Assembly: GCA_012934845.2 (NCBI GenBank)
Contig: WNNJ02002784.1
Coordinates: 124,001-188,000, forward strand
DNA from: Pomphorhynchus laevis
Taxonomy: Eukaryota > Acanthocephala > Palaeacanthocephala > Echinorhynchida > Pomphorhynchidae
Direction: 5' to 3'
DNA: 64,000 nucleotides
Positions 37,501 to 48,659 of the stretch are shown here, in pieces. Both the position numbers and the translations under genes were made by a program. The notes under the pieces were generated by a model that had not been told where the DNA came from, searched no databases, and worked only from the letters and a program-made list of their open reading frames with translations. Position 1 is the stretch's first letter. Each line of letters starts with the position of its first letter.

Positions 37501-40500
37501 TTTAGTTTTTACATAGTTATGAACAAATTGGCAAATCAATTCTGAAACTAATCTATTTTCGATTTAATTGGACACTTGAATCTTTTTTTGACAGTTTTAA
37601 ATCGGAATTTTTCAATAAATATAATAATTCGTTAAATATAAGAAACCTTTAAATATAAAATTTATGTATTATGAAGAATATAATTTATGTATTATATAAG
37701 AATTCTTTGAATTTTTTATAATTTTAATTAGATTTTAATAATTTAAGATTTATATTAAAAAACAATAATACGGTTATTTTAAAAAGATTATTTGTAAGAA
37801 AAGGAAGCGGTAAACATTTCAAAATCAACAAAAAGTTCGTTATACACATTTCAGAAACCAGGAAAGTTTGAAAGATAAAATTGGCGAATATAATCAAAAT
37901 ATAAACTTAGATTATAATTAAAAGCACATATTATAATCTATAAATTTCAAAATATATTCACCTAGTTCTAACTATAGTAGGCGGTGCCGGTTCTGTTATT
38001 TCTTTTTGCACGATTCTAGGGGGTGGGGTTCTAGGTCTTTCGATTATACGCTCAACAATTCTTCTAGCAGCTGGACGAACAATGACCTGAATAAAATGAA
38101 ATACTAAACATTACTGCTGTGTAGGTAAAAGGTTTGCATTTATATAATTACTTGTTAAATAAAATAAGATAAATTTATAAATAAGATAAATTTACTCTGA
38201 AATAGAATTTACAAGCAAATGCTTGCGAAATCATTTAAAAATGTTTATAATGTAATAATGTTTTTAAAGTTTATTTTGATTATTTTATTTGAGCTATTAA
38301 ACTTTGATAGTTTAGAGAAATAATTATTATAAATTTTATTAATTTTAAGCAAATTGTTAAAATGTAAAATTGAAAAATTACATAAAAACAAATTGTTCAA
38401 TTTTGTTCAAGTTAGATTAAGGAATCAGCGTATGAATTTGATAAGGCATCGGTTTTTTAGTAAATTATTTTTCTCCTACTTTTCATCATTGTTGTGAAAA
38501 TAGAAATATTAAAGTTGAAAACATAAAATCTACAGTAACATAATTTCTTCATAAAATTCAAAAAATTGTAAATTGTAAAATGACCTTGAATTTATATTTT
38601 TACAATTAAAATAGTAACTTTTGAAACTTTATTATCACAATTATTCAAATAAATAAGTAAAATTTTAATAAACATCTAGAGTTATATTGTTACATTGATT
38701 TCATGTAATATTTATTAAAACTGGCTTGCTGCTGGCTTTAGATTCCTACTTGCTCATCTATTGAACAAGCAGGATCAGCACATTAAAATACGGCATAAGA
38801 AAATCCTTATCTTATCTTATCTTATGTAAAATCGCGAAATCGGCATTGCTTGCCATCTTTGAAACAAAGGAAAATACTAAAATCAATTTCATTGATAGAA
38901 TATTCAATGCACCAACAAAATATTTGTAAATATTGCCAATTGGCTAGGGAAATATCATCTCACTTATTATAAATCCTTACATTTATATTAATATGTTTGT
39001 ACCGAGTGACCAAAAATGATAACTATAAACTTTTCTAAGCGCTATTTCCGACGTAACTGCGAGCGTTGTAACGTACCAATTTCAAATACATAAAAACATC
39101 AGTCAAATAATTATTTGATTAATTAATATTATTTCGTCCTTTACAAATATACTTAAAACATGTTTCAAATCCTACTTCACACCTCTAATCATATCATCAT
39201 GGTTTCAGGATTAGCTAACTTGATAGTCGAATATGTCTGAAGTAACATATTTATCCGGGACAAAGTAGATTACTAATTGCTAATCAAACAAAAATTTTCA
39301 ATAAACTTTTAATTGCTTACAATTGGTTTTATTAATAAAAACTTAATTACTTTTAATTAATTATTACTTAATTATTTAATTATTACTTTTAATAAAACAA
39401 AAGTTTCGATCACATTGTCGAGTTGGGATATTGGAATATAAGTGGATTGTAGATTTTAATGTGATATTTAATTTGTGTTAATTTAAAATGAAAATATCTT
39501 TTTTTTCCTCTCATAGTTTTACAAATTTACAGGGATGATGAAATTAGCTTTATTGCAGAAATTACAATATTTCGATAGTTCCTACTATCATATAAAGAAA
39601 AACTACAAACCGTTCATTATCATGCAATCAATATTATGCAATTATTATATCACATTCAATATTATATATTATCATTCATTAGATTTTATTATAAAAAATG
39701 AATTCTACAAAAGTGTTCTATTATTTTTGTCATTTATATGCAAATCAAAAAATGGCAAAATAAGTAGAATGTAATTTTTTTCAGAAATTTGTATAATTTG
39801 GATTTGAATGATAAAATCATTATACTCCAAATTTATGGTAGTGTATGCTATTTGTAAATTGTGTTGGGAGTGATTTCTTGTTTGATTATTCCATGATTCT
39901 GTGAAATAATGTTATTACAATACCATGTTTTAATTTACCTTCTCAATTATGAATTTTAGTAATTTAATAAGATAAATTAACAATTCAAATTAGCATAATA
40001 CTAATTGTATTAAAAATTGTAGCTCTTATTATCATCTTCAGAAAATTTAAAAAAATATTTTATTTTAAAAAATAAAATATTTTGTAATTTACTGCAGAGG
40101 ATAACAAGAGCGTTCGAAATATTGTGATTTTTTGGAATACCACAATTTTCACTTAATTCTTCATTCCTGTGCATTTACGAAACTATAAAGAATTTAATTT
40201 GTTATGTCAATCAAAATTATTGATCTATTTTTAAAGGCAAATTTACTTAAGGAATTATTTGAGCTGGATCAAAGAAAATAAGAAAATTCTTTTTATCTTT
40301 TTTTTATTAATATTTCGCTAACATCTGTTAGCACCTTCATAAAATTTTCTGAATATGCTAACAGGGATTAGCAAAATATTGGAAAATTACCTCTTTTCTT
40401 TGATCCAGCTCTAATAATTCTTTATCAATAATGGATCATTATAAACTATTTACAATTGATATAATTATTTTATCGCTTATTCTATGGATCCATTACATGT

Positions 40501-41281
40501 TCGATAAATAAAAACCATATTTAAATCATTACCCCTAAAAAGGTAATTTTTTGAAGATGCTAATAGAAGTTAGCGAAATATCAAAAACTTTCCTCCTTCA
40601 TTTTGATCCATCTTCAATAATTCTTTATCAATAATGGATCATTATCAACTATTTACAATTGATATAATTATTTTATCGCTTATTCTATGGATCCATTACA
40701 TGTTCGATAAATAAAAACCATATTTAAATCATTACCCCTAAAAAGGTAATTTTTTGAAGATGCTAAGAGATGTTAGCGAAATATCAATAAAATAATTTCC
40801 TCTCTTCTTTGATCCGTCTCCAATAATTCTTTATCAATAATGGATCATTATCAACTATTTACAAGCACATTTACTTAATTAGAATTATTTAATAAAAATT
40901 ACTCTTTCAATAATATAGGCTTCCGGAGTTGGCACTCGTTCGACAATTCGTTTAACGATCGGTGGTGGAGTTGGCATTCTTACAACTTCTCTTGGGTAGG
41001 TGCTGCCTTCATCCGAAACATCCACATCACTATTGTCTGATAATCTATCATCAGAACTGCTCAAAAATCTTTTACTTTCATTCGCAAATGGTGATCTAAA
41101 CGAATTATATTAGAGACAGCTAAAACACAAATGTATTTTTTATATACGAATTTCGTGAACGAGCTTCGTATATTTCAAATGAGGAAGAACGGCATATGCG
41201 GCAATCAGATCGTCTACGTGAAGGCGGATTATGCATTTCACATGAGCAGTTATTTCTGCTACATCTTTCTAATTGGCTCAT
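31567..41281 (-). CDS. Unrecognised 315-residue protein, four exons
   Basis: Exons 41281-41148, 41095-40903, 38086-37962 and 32062-31567 join in phase with GT-AG introns of 52 bp, 2.8 kb and 5.9 kb, giving 948 nt including TAA. An in-frame TAG precedes the ATG by two codons. The N-terminus is Cys/Arg-rich (MSQLERCSRNNCSCEMH, CRICRSSS). An acidic Ser/Asp patch follows (SSSDDRLSDNSDVDVSDEG). Then come repeated V/I-E-R-P units (MPTPPPIVKRIVERVPTPEA, ARRIVERIIERPRTPPPRIV) and a Cys cluster CSNCDNCNNC. The C-terminal third is rich in Q, P and Y and ends FNITEQVY. The V/I-E-R-P units recall alveolin or articulin in composition only. No signal peptide or membrane helix is seen; a structural or scaffold role is a guess. 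Introns carry PLE and tandem repeats. Confidence 0.72.
32685..33410. repeat. Tandem repeat, about 310-bp unit, 2.3 copies
   Basis: Anchors TCGTAC at 32731, 33046 and 33354 mark three units with shared blocks (TGTTTAGGATTGA, AGACCGGTAAGGAGTCTA, CAATTTTTC.ACG.CTAGCT). Divergence is moderate. It lies in intron 3 of the 315-residue protein gene. No coding or TIR structure was found. Confidence 0.8.
35008..36345 (-). repeat. Nested cluster of PLE terminal repeats
   Basis: Tips occur near 35011 and 35632. Conserved hairpin blocks occur at 35215-35335 and, partly, at 35995-36055 and 36290-36320. Intervening A/T tracts are repeated in pieces (GATTTTCTATAATTTAAATC at about 35110, 35440 and 35900), which suggests serial insertion of one copy into another. 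It is inside intron 3 of the 315-residue protein gene, same strand. Confidence 0.75.
36440..37565 (-). mobile_element. Penelope-like element, RT C-terminal half plus 3' tail
   Basis: Reading on the minus strand: a decayed RT motif C (YIDDI, about 37465), MNIKLTLTKTTVNLYRKD (37341), FLHEHSCIPNNIKYNILN, FKLGYYKNTIKQKIVKFINQ and a stop near 36991. The hairpin block (36870-36985) and tip (36442) follow. A piece of other sequence (about 36525-36780) splits the tail. It is nearly identical in protein to the copy at 48660-50030, hence recent. Confidence 0.8.
38160..40245. other. Intron sequence with nothing recognisable
   Basis: AT-rich part of intron 2 of the 315-residue protein gene. There is a short CTTAT run at 38810-38825, but no transposon, RNA or splice-bounded frame that I can support. 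Confidence 0.45.
40250..40870. repeat. Tandem repeat, 203-206 bp unit, about three copies
   Basis: TTCTTTATCAATAATGGATC recurs at 40418, 40621 and 40827. Blocks TTCTATGGATCCATTACATG and ATTACCCCTAAAAAGGTAAT are shared by the first two units. Each unit also carries a GCTAA(C/T)-N-TTAGC-type short inverted repeat. It is in intron 2 of the 315-residue protein gene. Confidence 0.85.
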
Positions 41282-41824
41282 TATTATCTAATGAATAAAA
41301 TATAGGATTTAGTAAGAAAATAGATAATAACGAATTATATTTTCTTCATATAAGAGTGTAGATAATTATTTAATTACCTGTAAAGCAATAAAATTAAAAG
41401 CGTATTGATTATAGTTTGCTTTTAACTGAATAGTTTGCAATAATAGTTTGTAAATAATTTCAATTATCTGAAAAGATTATGATATTAAAAACGCCGTGTT
41501 AAAAGGCAAACTAAAATTGTTGCTTACTGATTGCAGTTTGCTTTTAAATTTAAATATTTCATCAACAAACTATCAATTTTCATTTTGTAAAACATAATGG
41601 AAATTGAGATCAAAATGTGATACTTTTTACTTTAGAAGTTATGCCTGCCAATTATCACAATTAAATACCTTTAAATATTAACATTAAATATATTTGATTT
41701 CTTACTTTGAATTTATAATGAAACAAAACCTAATTTATTACTAATGATATCGTTAGTAAAGATAGGGACATCTATATTTAGACATTTCAAGACATGCAGG
41801 TTAGTAATTTTGATGTTGTTACTA
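41282..41824. other. 5' flank of the 315-residue protein gene
   Basis: AT-rich, no gene. At 41764-41786 it carries TAGGGACATCTATATTTAGA, shared with the PLE reverse transcriptase at about 48950, immediately before the start of LINE copy D. Confidence 0.5.
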
Positions 41825-44800
41825 TTACAGGCTCGGGGAAACTTCCCCCGGTACCCAAACTAAAAAACTTGGCAATAATAAATACTATTAAACCGATGGA
41901 GAAGCATTTTTATTCAATGTTTTACTGTGGAAGTTTGTGATAAACTACCCTGGTAGGGTAGTATTTAATACAGTCAGGACGTACTCTAATCAGTTGAAAG
42001 TCTCCTTTTCAACATCTGAACTGATGAAAGCATACGAGACTTTCTTTAATAATAATATTTCACAACTGGGTACTATAGTATTCAAACCAGTACAAGCTAC
42101 AGTGAAATAAACTAACTTTCCTACATATCTAGAAAAATACTGCCTTGCCAGGTTAAAAGACTCGTATAGGCTTTCCACCATTCGGCAATTAAAATCTAAA
42201 TCAGGAGATGCGCTGCCAGTTGCATTTGGCACAACTGATGTGGACAATGCTGTTTCACTTTGCTCCAACTCAATTAACCCATTTAAGGGTTACAATCTCA
42301 GGTGTATTCTTATCGATGAGGATAATTTCTCATATCCGCATTGCAATTCCTGTCACAAGTGGGGGCGCTGGGCCTCTACTTGTAAGCAAGAGAAGACTTG
42401 TGGAATTTGTAAGAGCTCGCTTTGTGTTGCGCTATCTAAAGGGGAGAGGTGCGAGGCTCCCCCAGTACGCAGCAACTGTGGCGGCGACCACCCTGCCTGG
42501 TCTCGTCGATGCAGCTTTTTCAGGGACTACAGAAACAAGTTTAAATCCACTAAATCTTCTTCCGGTAAAAGCTTCGCAGAAGTTTCCTTGGACTCAAATT
42601 CTTCATCCGATCGGATGTCCAATAAGGACATTTTATATCATCTAGATAACACAAGAAAAAGTATTCTTTCACAGTTACAACAGCTGCTGGCACATCTCTT
42701 GGGTGCATGTCTCTCGGCCCCGCCTGTTCAATTTGAGAATGTCCTTCCTAAATCTAAAAAAAGGGGCGCTTCAGCCCGCTCGGTTCCTCCAATAAAGATC
42801 GGAAAGCCTCTAAATATGAGTGCCTCAATAAAGGGAGATGATGATATTGCCCGGGGGCTCCGATCTCTAATGGGGCTAGATGTGGGAAAAATTAACCTTT
42901 CCACACCTAGCTCTGTCTAGGTTGGCTGCTCCCGTCCAACTAATCTGCCTAATGGTGAGTAAGCCCGAGCCTTCTTCACAGAACATTCTTTAGTGGAATT
43001 CGGGGGGGGTGCTTCTGCCCTTAGGCTTCTATCTGGTAGAGATGCAGATGTTATAGTCCTTCAGGAGACGCGGTCTATCCGTCTCCCCCAGGACATTACT
43101 CGATTTATCCCTAAGCACATTTATTCACACTATACTCCTACATAACCCCTCCTCACTCCTTTTCATCTCAAGGACTCTTGACCTTAGTGAAATGCTCTTT
43201 AAGGTCTTCCCTCATTTTAAACTATTCTTGTCCAGCCCTGTCTTGCTTAGTAGTTTCACTCGTTAAGAACGGTAAACGCATCAGTCTAGCCAACGTCTAC
43301 ATTCGTCCAAGAGAGTTTCACAAGAGCCGTGACCTCCTGGATGGGATTAAAGACGGCGGCTATGACATGGTACTAGGTGGCTTCAACGACAGAACTGGTC
43401 GTTAGATTAATGCAGCACTCCGCAGAGCCAGGAACGGTTATCTTATTCATAAACCACCGTCCCCTACCTTTCATTGCACATCAACGAACTCACTCCTCGA
43501 CTTAATATTGCTTCACGAGAAGTGGTTGCTTAAACCCTTCTGCACGAAGCAATCGCGGCAACATCTGTCCACCTTTCATGATCTAATTCGTTGGCGGATA
43601 GAGGAGGATTCACTGCTTCGTAGAAGATTCCACTTTGACCCGATCAGAATGGCTTTCTTCAGGGCAGCCATCCAACGCTTCCCCCGAATTGGTAATGAGA
43701 GTGTAACCGAATTTAATTCCTATCTCTCTTCACAAGCCTCCGCGTTTCTTTCGACAACCTATAAAGGTCGTATTTTCAGTTCCACTCCGACAAAAGTCAA
43801 GGTCCTAGCTAAACTATTGCACCTCCCTGGTCTCTCTTCTTCCACCAAACAGACGCTCTCGACTGAATACTGGCGCACCAGATTCTGGTTCCAGCTGAGT
43901 AGGGATAGGTCGAGTATCGCTCGTCTAAACCCTTCTCTGTCTTCCTTTTGGAAGATATTCAAGAAGGAGAAGTTTGTTTGTTGGAGGGATAAGGCTGCGG
44001 GTTGTATCGGTAGTATAAGCCTTGAAAAAGTTCTGGAGGAGTCACTAACCCTACACAATTATGGAGACACACAATCAACGCAATCAATCCCGCCTTGGGG
44101 TGACTTCAGGAGTAGGGACTTATCTGTAACAGATATCCTTAACTCCTGGGGTCCACTTCCAGGCACCTCTAAATCCCACGCTCCACTTTCCTCTCGAGTC
44201 TGTCAGCTTTTGACAGCCGATCAAAGAAGGGAGGTGGCCGTCACAATGCTATTAGCCACCCCATCCAATGTGGCTGGCATCAATATTAGTAAAAGAATTT
44301 TTATTCCTAAAAAATTCCAATCTCTTGTCCTAAAGACCTGCGGCCCATCTCGATTCAATATTCCCTCGTCTTGATATATGAAAAAGCGCTTGCGCGTAGA
44401 ATCCGCGATCATTTGAGTAGGCGAAAATTAATCACACCTGGTTTCCATGGGTTCGTCAAAGGTCGCTCGGTCCATTCAGCAGTTGTTAAAGTGCATCAGT
44501 TCTGTTGGGAGAATAGCCACCAACTCGCTTTGGCTGTTTTCCTTGACTTTTCGGCTGCATTTGACCGCATCTCCATACCTTTTGTTATCTCTTCTCTCAG
44601 GTCCCTCAGGTTGCCTGCGATAATTGTGAACAGGGTGAAGATTTTGCTGTATACCAAGCGATTTTACCATGAAGACGACCCTGATGCGTGTCAGTTCTAC
44701 CCTATTACGGGTGGCCTCAAGGTTTCCCTCTCTCATATATTGTATCTTGTTGCCTCCATAAATCTATTCAAAATATTTAAACACGATCAACGTCTAGTGG

Positions 44801-45316
44801 TGTACGCTGATGACACCACAGCCCTATTCTCTTGACGCAGGTGTAAGGACGTAGTCTCTGCCATCAACCGATTCTTTTTAAGATTAAAAGACCAGCTACC
44901 CAGGTCCAATCTGGTTTTGAATTCCGCCAAATCGCAGTTGGTTGTCTTCCATGGCTCCCCTGCGACAAAGCAAAAGCTTAAGAGATTAGCACTCTCTGCA
45001 CTCTCCTCCATATTTGCCTCTGAACCCCTACCTACCTTCACAAGTCAAGTAAAATACCTGGGGTTCACCGTTTCGGTGAACTGGTCAGCGAAAGCTGACC
45101 TGGATAGACTAAAACGTATCCTGAAGAGAGCTAGTTGGGCTCTGAAACGGGCCCAGCATCTGTCGTTGAATGGGAAAACCCAGGTGCGCCTCTGAGGCAC
45201 CTGGGCTATCTCGGGATTAGTCTTCTTCTCTAGAGGACGTCCCACAGAGCAAAGACTAAGGTTTCTTAAGCTCCTCGTCTCTCGCTTACCCAACATCGTC
45301 CGCGCTGATTGGATTC
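41825..45316 (+). mobile_element. LINE copy D (Jockey/I-group), ORF1 part and ORF2
   Basis: ORF1 begins mid-protein (GSGKLPPVPKLKNLAIINTI, about 41832) and is broken before 42240. From there to 42920 it is one frame with HCNSCHKWGRWASTC, RSNCGGDHPAWSRRC and the tail KKRGASARSVPPIKIGKPL ... STPSSV. ORF2 follows from about 42990 with LLSGRDADVIVLQETRSIRL, LANVYIRPREFHKSRDLLDG, the linker (43508-44374), VFLDFSAAFDRISIPFV, LVVYADDTTALFS and a TGA at 44833-44835. The thumb runs to 45316. It is truncated at both ends and broken in several places, but ORF1 from 42240 is more complete than in copy C. Confidence 0.88.
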
Positions 45317-45394
45317 TTCGGGAATCCAATCGGCGCGGACGATTGGATTTATCTAATCGTCCATATTTATCGTGAACTGCCACGATAAATATGG
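45297..45394. repeat. Three consecutive palindromes at the 3' break of LINE D
   Basis: Arms 45297-45316 and 45322-45341 (20 bp, one mismatch, 5-nt loop) fold the LINE end back on itself. CGATT...AATCG (45340-45359) follows. Then CCATATTTATCGTG / CACGATAAATATGG (45361-45374 and 45381-45394) is perfect. Confidence 0.93.
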
Positions 45395-47150
45395 TAAATA
45401 AGATACATTAAAAAGATATAAGATAAAGATAGGATAAATAAGATAATGTAAATAAGATAGGTAAATAAGATAATATATTATAACAAATTATAGTATGGTA
45501 GATAATCATGTAAATACGTAAAGTGTTTAAGATTCATCGTCTTGTTCTAAGTAGAATTAGATCTCTGTTGAAAGAAATTCGAAGAACATCATCTGACTAA
45601 GTCATTAAACGTTATTTTAAACATCTAGAGGGTCATAAAAGCGTAAAATGAGTGGCCACGATTATTTGGGATACTATCTTCCTTAATGGAAAACTAAATT
45701 CGATATAGTTCATGTACAGCTAAAACATGCATAAACGGGTCTCATTAAATACGCTGGACCTTTTTAGAACCCACCTAACCTTATCCGCTTTTCTGAAATC
45801 TATTAAAATCAAATTAGACTGTCCAATTCCCCGAAATGGGGAAAACCTTAGTTATATTATCGACTTTTAGCGATTGGTATGTGTTTTGCGTGATGAAGAA
45901 TTTATTTACATTGCATAATGTATAGTATTGCACAATATTGTGTTGAAACACATGCACTGCTGACAGTTTTGTTCGATACTTGTATGGATAATGTCCGATT
46001 CCAAGTTTCAAATTTTTGCTCCACTTAGTATATCACTTCGACTTGCTTTATTTTTAGAAATAGATTTATGATTTATATTTATCACTCATCACGTAGTTTA
46101 TATAATCTATTGTCAATTTATTGAAATTGACAATTATAGTTTAATCACGAAGTTTGATGTAATTATTATATAAATAATAATTAAGAATAATTAATTATTA
46201 TAAATTATTATATAATAATATTTATTAATATTTTACAATTATATTTAAATGTTTATACTATCAATCAGTGTTCTGATAATAATCTCCTTCAAAAATATCC
46301 AATATGAGAAGAGAATGCAAAATTTTTTAAGACTAGAGTATAATCATTGCTTTCATTTGCTTAAAATCTTTAGATTACGGTAGCGATCTTTAAAATAATT
46401 CTAAATCGTAAATTTACTTACTGTATATAACTGTTATTTATAATTAAGAATTACTTAATATATAATAAATTCTGACTTACTTTTGCTGAAGGAAAGACGC
46501 GATGGATTACAACAATACGCTTAAATTTCTAACCTAATACGCAATTTAATATTTTGTTACACATTACTTAAAGCTAGTAAGCTTTTGTTAATGTAGATTA
46601 AATTTATGTCAACTCATAATGTCCGTCTTCATTGTATAGAGTTGAATTAAACAATAGAATTTAAAATTCCATCTAATACGTTCGCATTGTAGACAATGAG
46701 CTGCTGTTTCGAATTGTGTTCAAATTAACGATTATGTAATTTCGTAATATTTGTACAAACAACAGGTTCGAGTAAATGTTTATTAAGCAAAATATCCTAT
46801 CAAGTAAAGTTGTTTACTGTCGTTTAAATTCATATTTATCTTACACAATTAATTGAAAAAAATAAAACCTTTACCATTCTTTGAGAGTCTTTACGGCAAT
46901 TATGACAAGAATATAAGTCAAGCATTTACTACATCAATGATAAACAAGGCATTAATAAAATTCGAATATTAAATCAACAATAATTATAATGCAAACATTT
47001 TAAAAGTGCTTACCTTGTAACATGATCAATTAAAACCTAATATAATATAAAAATTAATATGATATATAATATATATTATTATATAATAATATAATAACAT
47101 TATTATATTAATATATTATATTAATATATTATTAATAAAAAAGATTTTTT
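45395..47150. other. Intergenic, no gene seen
   Basis: AT-rich with a GATAAGATA-like simple tract at 45408-45480 and TA-rich runs at 47040-47140. No supported gene or named repeat. Confidence 0.45.
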
Positions 47151-47151
47151 A

Positions 47152-47400
47152 ATGTGGCGAATGCACACAAACTGTGTGCTTACAAGCCCACAACAGCGAA
47201 ACAGATTGAAAAAAGTTACACGTTTGGTAGCATTGATTGTAGTTGCTTTTTTAAAAATGAGAGTGAGGATGAAAATCGCAGGTGATCAGGTAGGGAATTC
47301 CAAAGTAGAGGAGCAACAATATGTAGAGATCGACTGCCGAAGTTGGTTGAGTGAAAAGGCATGTGTAAAAAGAAGAATCACAGGAACGCAGGTGAGTTGA
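47152..47400 (-). mobile_element. LINE C-terminal fragment (CR1/L2-type)
   Basis: Minus frames read FTHAFSLNQLRQSISTYC then, in a shifted frame, WNSLPDHLRFSSSLSFLKKQ and LQSMLPNV stop. This is the (R)xFSxxAPxLWNSLPxxLR...SLxxFKxxLK ending common to CR1 and L2 clade ORF2 proteins. The plus-strand frame over it is only a shadow. Very short and frameshifted. Confidence 0.65.
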
Positions 47401-47734
47401 AGAGTGCGAGATTTACTTAATTTAATTAATAAAATTAATATTAAGTAATATTAATATTAATCATATTGATAAAATTAATATTAATAAAGTAATTTCGATT
47501 GCCCGATATTTGTAAAAACCGATTATAATGTATTCTATTATATTAATAATATTATCAATAATATTATTATAATATTAATAATATATAATATATAATAATA
47601 TATATTATTATATTATATTATTATAATAATATTATCATTATTATATATTATCATCTATATTGTAATATAATATATTATATTATAATATATAATATAAGCC
47701 GACTAATAGTATCTATTGTTTTATAATAAAGATG

Positions 47735-47870
47735 GAATGCCATAATGAGGAACTTTTATGTTATCAGGTTACGGCGCCTATTCCTCAACTCGACAAAGCT
47801 GCAGGGCCAAATGAATGCTAAAGATTTATTTCTCCTGATGCAATTTGAAAAATTACAAAATGTATTTGCA
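47735..47870 (-). repeat. Diverged PLE hairpin block
   Basis: ATGAGGAACTTTTATGTTAT and CAGGTTACGGCGCCTATTCC correspond to the PLE conserved block. Hairpin arms have decayed (AAATGAAT versus ATTTATTT), so the terminal hairpin no longer pairs well. A relic. Confidence 0.6.
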
Positions 47871-48299
47871 ATTATAAAATTCGTATGCTCGATTAGACGA
47901 TCTAATAATAAGAAAAAAGATAAATATTATTTTTTATTCCATATATTTAAGGTTCAGACAGTCTAGACTCAGTAGAAAGAGTATATAAAGAGTATACTCA
48001 AAAAAGAGTATATTATATAAATAATAAAGACACAAATAATATTTGTGTTGATTATCAATTAATTTTTTATTGATTATTTATAATTATTGAATTTAGTCAA
48101 AAAATATATAAGGTGTAATTAAAAATTAAATAGTAAATTTGAATTATAGGAATAATTCAAGAATTTAAATTGAGACCAGCGAGCGAGACTTTGAACGTTA
48201 TTTAGAACTTGTACATATTTAATGTACAAGTATTCTAATGTACATATTAATACTTTACTTTTACAGATTTAATGTACAAATAAAGTATTCTTTACTTTT

Positions 48300-48560
48300 T
48301 TAAATTTTTGTTAATCTCAAATAAATCGTCTGTATTTATGATTATTGAAAACTTGTTTTTTCTTCTTCACCCAACATCTCATTTATAAATTGCGCGATAT
48401 TCGGATGTTCAACATGAGTTTGAAAATTTAAAATTATGTGCCAAGCTTCAGTACAGTTGATTGTTTCCGGAACGTTTGAAGAAACCCTTAGATTAACATT
48501 CCAAAATTTAGATTCAAATACAAGCTTTTGTTGGTCTCATCTAGCTTTTCAGTGTCTAAA
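48300..48560 (-). mobile_element. MULE transposase C-terminal fragment (duplicate)
   Basis: About 260 bp nearly identical to 51535-51790. The minus frame reads FESKFWNVNLRVSSNVPETI ... EAWHIILNFQTHVEHPNIAQ. The rest of the transposase is missing here, so it is a partial copy about 3.2 kb from the fuller one. Confidence 0.8.
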
Positions 48561-48659
48561 TAGTTTAAAAAATACTTAAAATACTTAAAGCAATTAAAGC
48601 ATACCTTAAAAAATATTGCAAGGTAATCGAAATTAATACTGGTATAAAACACTATTTCA

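Noticed and set aside
42208-42645. 145-codon plus frame over LINE D ORF1
   Set aside because: It is a shadow of the zinc-knuckle ORF1 frame at 42240-42920, with no motif of its own.
45814-46011. 65-codon minus frame downstream of LINE D
   Set aside because: No family motif and no splice-consistent partner; composition is that of background.
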